IMG/VR virus record: IMGVR_UViG_3300024432_000057
Coordinates: 1 to 28,558 of that record
Length of the DNA: 28,558 bases
From: a virus
Strand: one strand, 5' to 3'
The notes below the pieces were generated by a model, which saw nothing but the letters and a program-made list of their open reading frames with translations, was not told the origin of the DNA and made no database searches. Of this stretch, positions 6,815 to 13,391 are shown one piece after another (position 1 is the stretch's first letter; each line of letters begins with the position of its first letter). The translations under genes were made by a program, and so were the position numbers.

Positions 6815-7188
6815 AGAAACGGTGGATAGATGCGATGCTAAAAATAACCTTTTCTTTAATTGATGGTAAGAGACTAACTGGTGAGATGGGTGTTATTGTG
6901 GCTCAATGCTTTAACGAAGATGCCCCTGAACATCCTAGTAGAGAAGTTGTGGAATCTCTTGAGGCAGAAGCCTTGGGCTTGAAGTCCTTTTCTACACTAG
7001 CTAAGGAAAGGACAAAAGTTCTAACCGATAAAACCCCTAGAAAACAGAGGGTTTCAAAAGAACAATCACCAAACCCCGATGATTTTCCTTCTCCTTGGTG
7101 TACGGTTAAAAATAGCAAAGGCGATGTAATCCGCTATGAAGATGCTAATGGTAGAGCTATCCGTAAAATACTGTGGCCAACGAAGTAG
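6796..7188 (+). CDS. Hypothetical protein, 130 aa
   Basis: Function not recognised. The ATG at 6796 has GAGGG nine bases upstream; the in-frame ATG at 6787 touches that site directly and is less likely. The N-terminal half looks helical (SLKKRWIDAMLKITF, REVVESLEAEALGL). A Lys/Pro-rich linker follows, and the C-terminal 35 residues form a compact basic segment (FPSPWCTVKNSKGDVIRYED). It is the last gene before a terminator-like hairpin. Confidence 0.6.
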   Translation: MAPSSLKKRWIDAMLKITFSLIDGKRLTGEMGVIVAQCFNEDAPEHPSREVVESLEAEALGLKSFSTLAKERTKVLTDKTPRKQRVSKEQSPNPDDFPSPWCTVKNSKGDVIRYEDANGRAIRKILWPTK

Positions 7189-7224
7189 AGTGATTCAGGG
7201 ATAACAGAGTAAGTGTTAAGGGGG

Positions 7225-7253
7225 TTGACCAGATTGAAATGAAGTGATACTAT
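7225..7253 (+). promoter_or_regulatory. Sigma70-type promoter
   Basis: TTGACC at 7225-7230 (5 of 6), a 17-base spacer, then TACTAT at 7248-7253 (5 of 6). The expected start is near 7260, just ahead of the hairpin at 7276-7312, so this promoter would make an RNA of only about 60 bases if the hairpin terminates. Confidence 0.6.
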
Positions 7254-7275
7254 AGATACGTCTTACTTTGGCATG

Positions 7276-7320
7276 GTGAAGCGTCCGAGTGTAGTCGCAC
7301 CGGGCGTTTCACTTTTATTT
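7276..7320 (+). terminator. Rho-independent terminator-like hairpin
   Basis: A 12-bp stem pairs 7276-7287 with 7301-7312 (two G-U pairs). The apical GTG/CAC at 7289-7291 and 7298-7300 can extend it. TTTTATTT follows directly. It could end transcripts of the accessory operon, the short RNA from the promoter at 7225, or both. Confidence 0.65.
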
Positions 7321-7347
7321 GACATATTATTTGGAGCGTGTTAATAT
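7319..7347 (+). promoter_or_regulatory. Sigma70-type promoter for the terminase region
   Basis: A perfect TTGACA at 7319-7324 is followed by a 17-base spacer and TAATAT at 7342-7347 (4 of 6). The -35 box overlaps the T-run of the terminator-like hairpin, so one transcription unit ends where the next begins. The start site would be near 7354, at or just before the first ATG of the next gene. Confidence 0.65.
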
Positions 7348-7354
7348 TTCGCAA

Positions 7355-7513
7355 ATGGAAGCTATCATGGAAGAAATCGTTGCCGAATGCTTAAAGTGCG
7401 GGAATACCGTTACCGGTAAAGAGGTAAGCGAAGATAAGACCTTGAGGGTCTTCTGTCTTCACTGTGGCCAGCCTTCCATGAGTAAAGTAGAACAGCTAAA
7501 GCTACCAGTTTAA
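7355..7513 (+). CDS. Mini zinc-ribbon protein, 48-52 aa
   Basis: The frame is open from 7319, but that TTG lies inside the promoter -35 box, so the real start is downstream. The ATG at 7355 would be nearly leaderless if transcription starts near 7354. The ATG at 7367 has GGAAG six bases upstream and gives 48 aa. The product holds two CxxC pairs (CLKCG and CLHCGQ) about 22 residues apart, a minimal zinc ribbon. It immediately precedes the large terminase; no specific role is known. Confidence 0.6.
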   Translation: MEAIMEEIVAECLKCGNTVTGKEVSEDKTLRVFCLHCGQPSMSKVEQLKLPV

Positions 7514-7533
7514 GTTTCTTGTTGGTGCGATAA

Positions 7534-8988
7534 TTGACGAGTCAACTTCTACTCCCTAGTTACGCTTACGAAGCTGAGAAGAAAAAAGATACCGACTGGC
7601 TCCTAACGCCGGCCCGTACTGCCGTTCACCTCTCCCGGGGTAAGTGGATTCGAACCCGCCATCTCGATCTCATATCAAACGAAGTCTCCAAGTTAAAAGA
7701 CCATCCCATCTTCCTTATTGTTACCTTACCTCCTAGGCACGGTAAGAGTAGTTTGATATCGCACTGGACCCCGGTGTGGTTCTTGAAAACTTGGCCTCAT
7801 AAGCGTGTTATCCTGGCTTCTTACCAGACTGACTTTGCCGCCGATTGGGGCGGTGACACCAAGAACACCATAACAGAGAATGTCTTGGAATTAGGCCTTG
7901 AACTGATGCAGGATACCAAGGCTAAACACCAGTGGAGAATCAAAGGGCACGGCGGCGGCATGACCGCCACCGGGATAGGCGGTTCTCTCACCGGTCGCGG
8001 TGGAGACCTGATTGTTATTGACGATCCCGTGAAATCCCAGAAGGAAGCCTTATCCGAGACATACCGCAGGACGACAAAGCAATGGTATCAAGCTACATTG
8101 AGGAGTCGTTTACAACCTAATGGTTCAATTATTATAATAATGACACGCTGGCACGAAGATGACCTCGTGGGTTGGCTTTTAAGTGAGACTTCTGAGGAAG
8201 TAAAATATAAAGACGATTGGAAGGTCATTAATATGCCGGCTTTCGCCGAATCAGACGACGTATTAGGTCGGAAGGAGGGACAGGTACTCTGGCCGGGTAT
8301 GTACAGTCGGGAATCCCTATTGGCGTCGAGGGAAGCGGTTGGACCTTACTGGTGGAGTGCTCAATATATGGGATCACCTAGACCGGAAGGCGGTGCGATA
8401 TTAAAAGAAGCCTGGTTTCAGTATTTTACCGATGAAGACGATCCGCTTGAAAATGACGAGGTTAAAATATTACGATGTCTGCAATTCTGGGATACCGCCT
8501 TCAAGAAAGACCAGCAAAATGACAGGTCGGCTTGTTGTACGTGGATAGAAACGAATAAGGGTTACTTCCTTCACGATGTATGGGTTGGCCGACCTGAGTT
8601 CCCCGAATTGGTAGAGATCGTAAAGGCCAAATACCGGCAATATATACCCGACCAAATACAGGTTGAAGACAAAGCCTCCGGCCAATCCCTAATCCAGCAG
8701 TTACGCCGTGATACGAGGTTACCTATTAAGGCTATTAAAGCAGTAGACGATAAGACCATCCGGGTTAATTCGATAGCCGGTATCGTAGAGGCTGGAAGGG
8801 TATTCTTACCTTCAAGAGCTCCCTGGTTATCGGAATTTCTGCACGAAGTATGCTCATTCCCTTCTGCGATGCATGACGATATTACAGACGCATTCGCCTA
8901 TGGGTTAATGGCTATGAAACCCCAGCGAGTAATTGGAGGACGCAGTTCGGTCAGCCGTGGTAAGAAACAATCTACCTGGAGGGATTAG
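7534..8988 (+). CDS. terL: Terminase large subunit (packaging ATPase/nuclease)
   Basis: A 484-aa packaging motor. The ATPase domain shows Walker A PPRHGKS at 66-72, Walker B LIVIDDP at 159-165 and the coupling motif TRWHEDD at 204-210. The C-terminal RNase H-like nuclease carries acidic residues in FWDTAF (Asp320), VEDKASG (Glu378/Asp379) and HDDITDAFAYG (Asp448, Asp449, Asp452). It translocates DNA into the prohead and cuts the concatemer. The only start that keeps the conserved N-terminus is TTG at 7534, directly after an in-frame stop and with a weak GGTG ribosome binding site. Expression may depend on coupling to the upstream mini gene. The probable small subunit lies about 5 kb upstream. 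Confidence 0.95.
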   Translation: MTSQLLLPSYAYEAEKKKDTDWLLTPARTAVHLSRGKWIRTRHLDLISNEVSKLKDHPIFLIVTLPPRHGKSSLISHWTPVWFLKTWPHKRVILASYQTDFAADWGGDTKNTITENVLELGLELMQDTKAKHQWRIKGHGGGMTATGIGGSLTGRGGDLIVIDDPVKSQKEALSETYRRTTKQWYQATLRSRLQPNGSIIIIMTRWHEDDLVGWLLSETSEEVKYKDDWKVINMPAFAESDDVLGRKEGQVLWPGMYSRESLLASREAVGPYWWSAQYMGSPRPEGGAILKEAWFQYFTDEDDPLENDEVKILRCLQFWDTAFKKDQQNDRSACCTWIETNKGYFLHDVWVGRPEFPELVEIVKAKYRQYIPDQIQVEDKASGQSLIQQLRRDTRLPIKAIKAVDDKTIRVNSIAGIVEAGRVFLPSRAPWLSEFLHEVCSFPSAMHDDITDAFAYGLMAMKPQRVIGGRSSVSRGKKQSTWRD

Positions 8989-8989
8989 A

Positions 8990-9193
8990 ATGAAACATAG
9001 ATGTTCTTTGTGTGGCAGGTCTGTAAGGAGGATTACTGAAGCTGTTGGGCTTCCACTGTCTACTGGATTTCCACCCGACAGACCTATGTTTGCAAGTACT
9101 ACACCCTATGCTCCCTTCTCGTGTTCTAATCATAAACATACACCAATGGGAGGGAATCGCGTAGAATATCAGCCTGTTAATTGGAGGGAATAG
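8990..9193 (+). CDS. Small Cys/His-rich protein, 67 aa
   Basis: Starts at the ATG at 8990, after GGAGG inside the end of the terminase gene and two bases past its stop. It begins MKHRCSLCGRSVRR and has a late FSCSNHKH segment, so one CxxC pair plus a Cys/His group could hold zinc. Pro and Thr are frequent between them. The family is not recognised. The TAG stop forms part of the -35 box of the portal promoter. Confidence 0.65.
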   Translation: MKHRCSLCGRSVRRITEAVGLPLSTGFPPDRPMFASTTPYAPFSCSNHKHTPMGGNRVEYQPVNWRE

Positions 9194-9219
9194 ACAAATC
9201 AGAAAGTGTACATTATATT
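9191..9219 (+). promoter_or_regulatory. Promoter of the portal/head operon
   Basis: TAGACA at 9191-9196 (5 of 6 to TTGACA), a 17-base spacer, then TATATT at 9214-9219 (5 of 6 to TATAAT). Transcription would start near 9226 and give a leader of about 160 bases before the portal ATG. Confidence 0.55.
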
Positions 9220-9225
9220 ATAGAT

Positions 9226-9386
9226 AAATAAGAAGAAAGCCGCTCTGCAAAGCGACTAACGTCAAGGTGTGTCTTCAGGATTCAGTTAAAAATAGGTCAC
9301 TTATGTATATAGTTACCTAAAAATAAGATACACCCTTGGCGGCGTTTTGTCAAATCCCTCGCCTGTTAAGGGTGGGGGATTGTTTT
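9226..9386 (+). ncRNA. Structured 5' leader of the portal gene with RBS-sequestering hairpin
   Basis: This untranslated leader has an ordered set of pairings. A basal stem pairs 9239-9243 with 9339-9343 and competes with a small hairpin, 9241-9244 with 9251-9254. A long stem pairs 9263-9275 with 9325-9338 (13 pairs, one bulged C) and encloses a hairpin, 9293-9300 with 9312-9319. Downstream, 9353-9364 pairs with 9370-9381 around a GTTAA loop; its 3' arm is the GGGTGGGGGA ribosome binding site of the portal gene, followed by GTTTT. The layout of an upstream structured domain followed by an RBS-covering hairpin is like that of translational riboswitches or protein-bound leaders. The ligand, if any, is unknown. 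Confidence 0.6.
9353..9381 (+). promoter_or_regulatory. Hairpin covering the portal ribosome binding site
   Basis: A 12-pair stem (three G-U) with a five-base loop ends six bases before the portal ATG and hides its G-rich ribosome binding site. The trailing GTTTT means it could also act as a weak terminator. Confidence 0.6.
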
Positions 9387-10769
9387 ATGAGCGACAAAAA
9401 GCGAAGTAAGCGCAACCAGTACTTTTCAAGGCGCGAACAATCATCTCAAACCGAAGGTGGTTACCTCACCCCGCAAGAGCGAAACCCCAACAAACTCTAT
9501 CAGAGAAAGGATCAAGACCCCCTCGGTGTGCGTGGGCTCCGGCACGCGGCAGGCAGAATTCAGGAAGAGTGGAAGAGAGAGTTTCAAACCTGGGATCGGG
9601 CTGTCAAAGTCTATCTCGAAATGAGAGACGACGTTATAGTCGGGACTTTATTGGATGCAATCAAACTCCCCCTTCTGGCAGCCACTTTCTCGGTGAATCC
9701 GGCAGAGGGTAATACTGCCGGTGACCAGGCTGCCGCCGATTGGTTGTATGACACCATGCACCGCATGAATAAGCAGACCTGGAAGTCTTATGTCTCGGAT
9801 TGCCTTGACGCTCTTGACTTTGGATGGGCGGTTAGTGAAATCGTTCTAGAGAAGCGGGCCGATGGTCGGATGTGGCTGAGGAATATCGACCCCAGGGGTC
9901 AAGAGACTCTACAGAGGTGGATATTCGATGAAGAGCACTCAGACGAAGTAGCCGCAATGGTGCAGCGTGACCCTAATACTAGAAAGGATATCCCGATTCC
10001 TTTATCAAGGTGCGTTCACGTTACGTTTAGAGGTAGAAAGGGAAATCCAGAGGGTAGGTCATTACTATATTCGCTCCATAGGCCGTGGAGGTTCTGTAAG
10101 GACTTTGAGAACTTTGAGGGGATAGGCGTAGAGCGTGACGTAGGGGGAATGCCGGTAGCCAAGTTGCCTGAGACTGGAGATATTTCCGCTGCTGATATAG
10201 CCGCTTTGGATGAAGCCATGGCAGGTATGAGGCGGGATGAGAATGAATATCTACGTTTACCCGGCGGTGTAACCATTGAACCTTATGGATCGGGTAATAA
10301 GATGTACGACGTCGGAGCTATTATTGAAAGGAAGCAGAAGGAAATCTTAACCCGTATGTTCGCACAGTTCCTTAAATTAGGTATGGATAATGTCGGCACT
10401 CAGGCTCTAGTCCAGGGTTCGCAGGCTTTCTTTAATCTGGGTCTGGGTTCGGTTCAGGAACAACTAAAGGAGGCGTGGAACCTGCAACTGGTACCTTATC
10501 TATTCCAATGGAATCACTTCCCCGGTATGACCGACTATCCTGAGATAGCGTGGGAGGCACCCGGTGAACTGAAGGTCGCCGAGCTGCTAACATCTCTCAA
10601 TACGGCAGTCGGAGCTAAGGTATTCACACCCACCGATGTTGATGAAGACCATGTAAGAAAACTACTGGACTGGCCAGAGCTTCCTGAAGATGAACGAGGT
10701 CAACCCCGAGATGTTGAGCAACCACCGATGGCCGGTATATTTAGCCCGGTGAGGAGGGTTATCGAATGA
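9387..10769 (+). CDS. Phage portal protein (DUF935/Mu gp29-like)
   Basis: A 460-aa portal, the dodecameric ring through which DNA enters and leaves the head. I place the start at the ATG at 9387 behind GGGTGGGGGA; the frame is open to a TTG at 9336, but that lies in the structured leader. The sequence has DVIVGTLLDAIKLPLL near the N-terminus, a conserved SLHRPWRFCKDFENFEGIGVERD block split by its usual hinge, then AGLPV-like GGMPVAKLP and a C-terminal clip and crown region. These match the DUF935 portal group of Mu-like phages. The stop overlaps the next ATG. The MuF partner follows two small ORFs and a zinc-ribbon gene. Confidence 0.9.
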   Translation: MSDKKRSKRNQYFSRREQSSQTEGGYLTPQERNPNKLYQRKDQDPLGVRGLRHAAGRIQEEWKREFQTWDRAVKVYLEMRDDVIVGTLLDAIKLPLLAATFSVNPAEGNTAGDQAAADWLYDTMHRMNKQTWKSYVSDCLDALDFGWAVSEIVLEKRADGRMWLRNIDPRGQETLQRWIFDEEHSDEVAAMVQRDPNTRKDIPIPLSRCVHVTFRGRKGNPEGRSLLYSLHRPWRFCKDFENFEGIGVERDVGGMPVAKLPETGDISAADIAALDEAMAGMRRDENEYLRLPGGVTIEPYGSGNKMYDVGAIIERKQKEILTRMFAQFLKLGMDNVGTQALVQGSQAFFNLGLGSVQEQLKEAWNLQLVPYLFQWNHFPGMTDYPEIAWEAPGELKVAELLTSLNTAVGAKVFTPTDVDEDHVRKLLDWPELPEDERGQPRDVEQPPMAGIFSPVRRVIE

Positions 10770-10891
10770 GGTTACTTAGGTGGTACATCAGAAGTTTGGA
10801 TAAAACTATGATGGAGATGATGGAGATGCCAGAGCCCCATCGCTCTTGGATTCTCTTTGATTTCATATTCTTCGGTGGAAGTATAAGATGA
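10766..10891 (+). CDS. Hypothetical 41-aa peptide
   Basis: A short ORF linked by ATGA overlaps to the portal stop before it and to the next small ORF after it. The product has a basic start (MRLLRWYIRS), a Met-rich acidic middle (MMEMMEMPEP) and a hydrophobic end (WILFDFIFFGG). The double coupling supports translation; the function is unknown. Confidence 0.45.
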   Translation: MRLLRWYIRSLDKTMMEMMEMPEPHRSWILFDFIFFGGSIR

Positions 10892-10995
10892 AGTACATAG
10901 CGAAAGTAATATTTGAGGTAGTGGTGGCCGGGGCCGTATTGGTACTGGTTGTCTATTTCCTACTTAAATATTTGGGATTAACTGATGCTTTATAA
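10888..10995 (+). CDS. Small single-pass membrane peptide, 35 aa
   Basis: Starts at an ATGA overlap. The 35-residue product is nearly all one hydrophobic segment (VVVAGAVLVLVVYFLL) with a Lys-containing N-terminus, so it should sit in the membrane. In a phage late operon such a peptide could be holin- or spanin-related, but a single segment of this type is not diagnostic. Confidence 0.5.
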   Translation: MKYIAKVIFEVVVAGAVLVLVVYFLLKYLGLTDAL

Positions 10996-11004
10996 GGAGG
11001 AATT

Positions 11005-11328
11005 ATGGTACACCACAGATGTACGAGATGTAAGCAAGAGTCGTATCCCAGACATAAGTGGCACGGTGGCGTTTTCTGCGACGACTGTATAAGGTGGATA
11101 AGGGGCTTCCGGCCGCATATGGCGGTGCAACATAGTTGGCTCCGTCGATTGTGGGCTAGGATAGCTGACTTTGCCAGTGTCGTTGTCCAGCAGAAGCGGG
11201 TAAAGCGGGTCAGTCTGATTCAGGCTAAGGTAGAAAATAGAGCCAGACAGAGCCAGTACAAAGCCGTGCAGTCGAGGGCTAGGGATATCCCGGCTAGTGC
11301 TCAGAGCGCATTACCACAAAATAGGTAA
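11005..11328 (+). CDS. Zinc-ribbon protein, 107 aa
   Basis: Strong AAGGAGG ribosome binding site. The N-terminal 30 residues carry two CxxC pairs (CTRC and CDDC), a zinc ribbon. The rest is strongly basic and probably helical (RRLWARIADFASVVVQQKR, then an Arg/Gln-rich tail). It could bind nucleic acid in or near the head. No named family is recognised. Its end precedes the MuF gene by 25 bases. Confidence 0.6.
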   Translation: MVHHRCTRCKQESYPRHKWHGGVFCDDCIRWIRGFRPHMAVQHSWLRRLWARIADFASVVVQQKRVKRVSLIQAKVENRARQSQYKAVQSRARDIPASAQSALPQNR

Positions 11329-11353
11329 AACGATTAAGAATGGGGAGATTGTT

Positions 11354-12127
11354 ATGTCTCTTCTCTATGAAGCCAGACCCGAAGCCGGGCAGAAACAACG
11401 CTTTGCACCCGGCGATTGGGAGCGGGCTACTAACAAGCAGCAGAGAAGGCTAGTTCGTGCTTTCGACAAGTGGAGCGCGGAGATTAAGAAGCGAATGCGC
11501 ATCATGGCTGCTGCCGGGGCTTCTACTGTGGAGCAGCACGCTGTATTTGAAGAATCTCTGAGCAAACTTGAAGATAACCTCCTTGATTTGATTGAAAAGG
11601 GAATAGTATCTGCATCTAGGTTATCAGCTGGTGATAGAGCTGACTTGCCAGAAGTCAAAGAGCTTGCCGATAGGCACATTGCCGAGAATAAGAAGCTGGT
11701 GTCCGATGCGCTCATCCCTTCTATCCATAAGAAGCTCCTACCGACTATTGCTTTGGGGGCGGCGGTCAGTGCCACTGCACTTAGCACGGCTTTTAACACG
11801 GTCAGGGCTGCGCCAGCTCAATACGCCGGTGGGTACTGGGTGATGATTTTCGATACCCAGAAAACACTCGGCAAGAAGAGAGAACTAGAGCGCATTTCAG
11901 CAGGAGAGGATGTAGAACCTATCAGATGGGTAATAGACCCGCGTGCCGTACATTGTGTGGCGTCTAGTGGGCATTATGGGTGTAAAGACCTTGCAGGGAT
12001 TTATGAAGGAGGTTGGTCTGCCCTTCCTACTATTCCTGCGGGCTTAACAACGTGCCGTGGGAATTGCAGATGTCACTTGGAGGTTAAGAGGGATGGGAAG
12101 TGGCAGCGTGGTGTCTATGGAGATTAA
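11354..12127 (+). CDS. MuF-like minor head protein
   Basis: A 257-aa protein starting at the ATG at 11354 behind GGGGAG; the frame is open further upstream, but that part overlaps the previous gene. The N-terminal two-thirds are helical and charged. The C-terminal 60 residues carry the conserved MuF (gpF) signature: WVIDPRAVHC, a GCKDLAGIYEGGWSALP block, then LTTCRGNCRCHLEV. MuF proteins bind the portal and occur in one or a few copies inside the head; some are injected with DNA. It follows the portal in the usual order. The short C-terminal extension carries no toxin domain that I recognise. Confidence 0.85.
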   Translation: MSLLYEARPEAGQKQRFAPGDWERATNKQQRRLVRAFDKWSAEIKKRMRIMAAAGASTVEQHAVFEESLSKLEDNLLDLIEKGIVSASRLSAGDRADLPEVKELADRHIAENKKLVSDALIPSIHKKLLPTIALGAAVSATALSTAFNTVRAAPAQYAGGYWVMIFDTQKTLGKKRELERISAGEDVEPIRWVIDPRAVHCVASSGHYGCKDLAGIYEGGWSALPTIPAGLTTCRGNCRCHLEVKRDGKWQRGVYGD

Positions 12128-12284
12128 GGAAGCCGAACATCTCGAAAGCCATGAAACCGAAATTGTCATAACTCCACACGACCTTTACCCAGATTATATC
12201 GAGCTATGCTGGAAGTGGTGCTGGGATTGCAATGACTATATTAGTTATTGGACTAGAGAAAAGAAGATTATGGAGATTAGTTGA
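12093..12284 (+). CDS. Hypothetical acidic Trp-rich protein, 63 aa
   Basis: Overlaps the end of the MuF gene. I prefer the ATG at 12093, which has GGAGG eight bases upstream; the ATG at 12117 is an alternative with a poor site and gives 55 aa. The C-terminal half is rich in Trp and Cys (ELCWKWCWDCNDYISYW), so a small metal site is possible. It is the last gene before the degenerate repeat array. No family recognised. Confidence 0.5.
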   Translation: MGSGSVVSMEIKEAEHLESHETEIVITPHDLYPDYIELCWKWCWDCNDYISYWTREKKIMEIS

Positions 12285-12301
12285 AGAAGTATCAGATAAT
12301 T

Positions 12302-13147
12302 GGTTAAAAATTGCAATATTTGCTAAAACTTGAAATAGAAGAGGGTAATATCCAGTTCTCGGTAAAATCATTCTAGGGCTCGAAATAAAAAACTGATAGT
12401 CCGATATGCTGTAATAATATTCAATAGGCTAAATGAAAATAGGGACAATCTAATATATGCTGGGATTTGTTAGGGTGTTAGAGGGAAATGGCGATAATTG
12501 GAAAGACGGGAAAATTCTGCGAAGCCCTAAATTAAAAAGCTGACAATGCGATATGTAGTAGAATTCTGTGGACTCTTGCAGGAAAATAACGATAGTCGGA
12601 TTTAGCTCGGAATTCTTCAAGGGACTAGATAAAAAACTGAACAATCGGAAAGTTGGTAAATTTCTACAAGGGCTTAAAAAAGAACGGTGATAATCCTAAA
12701 TCTAGGCACGAATTTGGGCTGTTTTTGCAGAAAAAAGACAATAACCGGATTGTTAAGAAATTTCTGCAACGGGTTACAGAAAAAGGGGGACAATCCGAAA
12801 GGTGGGATTTTTCTTCGAGGTTCTGGAGGAAATCGGTTGTAATAGTAAAGGGCGGGAATTTCTCGAACGGCTTGCAGGGAAAAAGTGGTTATGGCAAAGG
12901 GGTTGATTTTATTCAGGCTCTTGCGGGAAAAACTCAACAATGGTGAAAGGGTCATAATCCTGCGAGATCTTGAGGAAAAATGGTGGTAGTTCAATATAGG
13001 CAATGGATTCTTTGGGGTGTTAAATAGAAATAGAGATAAGCCGAAAGAGGGTAAAATCCTGTGAGTGTGTGTAGGAAAAAGGGAACAATTAAAAGTCCAC
13101 TTTTCTCAGTAGGCGCTTGCAGAGAAATCGTTACAATCCATTGCTGT
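12302..13147 (+). repeat. Degenerate tandem array, about 49-bp period, at least 16 units
   Basis: This 850-bp stretch has no credible gene. Read in register it divides into sixteen units of 46-51 bases from 12360 to 13147 (starts 12360, 12411, 12462, 12508, 12558, 12608, 12655, 12706, 12755, 12804, 12854, 12903, 12952, 13001, 13050, 13099), mean 49.25. A looser copy at 12302-12359 precedes them. Units are diverged but share an order of elements: a GGGAAATTTCT-like start, a TGCAAG...CTTGCAG core, a GGAAAAA run, a GACAAT element and a CGAAAGG end. The last eight units are 49 bases each except one of 50-base length at 12804. The period is not a multiple of three, so reading frames drift. It lies between the MuF and protease genes inside the late operon. 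Confidence 0.75.
13102..13127. repeat. Inverted repeat core of the last array unit
   Basis: The 13-base arms (13102-13114 and 13115-13127) can form 12 of 13 pairs, three of them G-U, with only one mismatch. This is the clearest dyad of the array. The unit at 12755 has a comparable one at 12761-12782 with nine of eleven pairs, and the unit at 12804 has seven consecutive pairs at 12810-12816 with 12826-12832. Confidence 0.65.
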
Positions 13148-13180
13148 AATGAAGTAGAAGCAGTGATATAGAGTTGTGAA

Positions 13181-13375
13181 TTGAAGACCATCACTAGGAA
13201 CTTAGGTAATTGGATGCCTGAATGCTGCCCTAAGTGCGGCCAAAACTTCTGGGAGCTGGACGACATTAGCCTCCACTGTATCTACGACGGGTATGTTGTC
13301 TACATCAATAATAAGATGATGACAGCTATTTTGAATGGAGAACTTGACAAAGCAAAATGCGTAAAAAATAATTAA
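13181..13375 (+). CDS. Small zinc-ribbon-like protein, 64 aa
   Basis: First ORF after the repeat array. The frame opens at TTG 13181; an ATG at 13214 would give 53 aa and also keeps the whole metal site. The sequence has CCPKCGQNFWELDD and then LHC, a Cys-rich ribbon with an incomplete second knuckle. The ribosome binding sites are weak for both starts, so expression may depend on read-through from upstream. A function cannot be named. Confidence 0.5.
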   Translation: MKTITRNLGNWMPECCPKCGQNFWELDDISLHCIYDGYVVYINNKMMTAILNGELDKAKCVKNN

Positions 13376-13391
13376 AGTATGGAGGTGTATC

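Noticed and set aside
7640-7665. tRNA T-loop-like GGATTCGAACCC (opposite strand)
   Set aside because: It lies inside the conserved terminase frame and the arms needed for a T-stem do not pair.
9336-9386. TTG start for the portal gene
   Set aside because: It lies within the structured leader; the ATG at 9387 follows the clear ribosome binding site.
12653-12946. 97-aa ORF inside the repeat array, and ORFs on the opposite strand (12674-13003, 12450-12644, 12991-13266)
   Set aside because: The repeat period of about 49 bases is not a multiple of three, so the frame drifts between units; no ribosome binding sites fit and codon use looks random.
12302-13147. CRISPR array
   Set aside because: Units are diverged throughout, with no identical repeat separated by unique spacers, and no cas genes are present.
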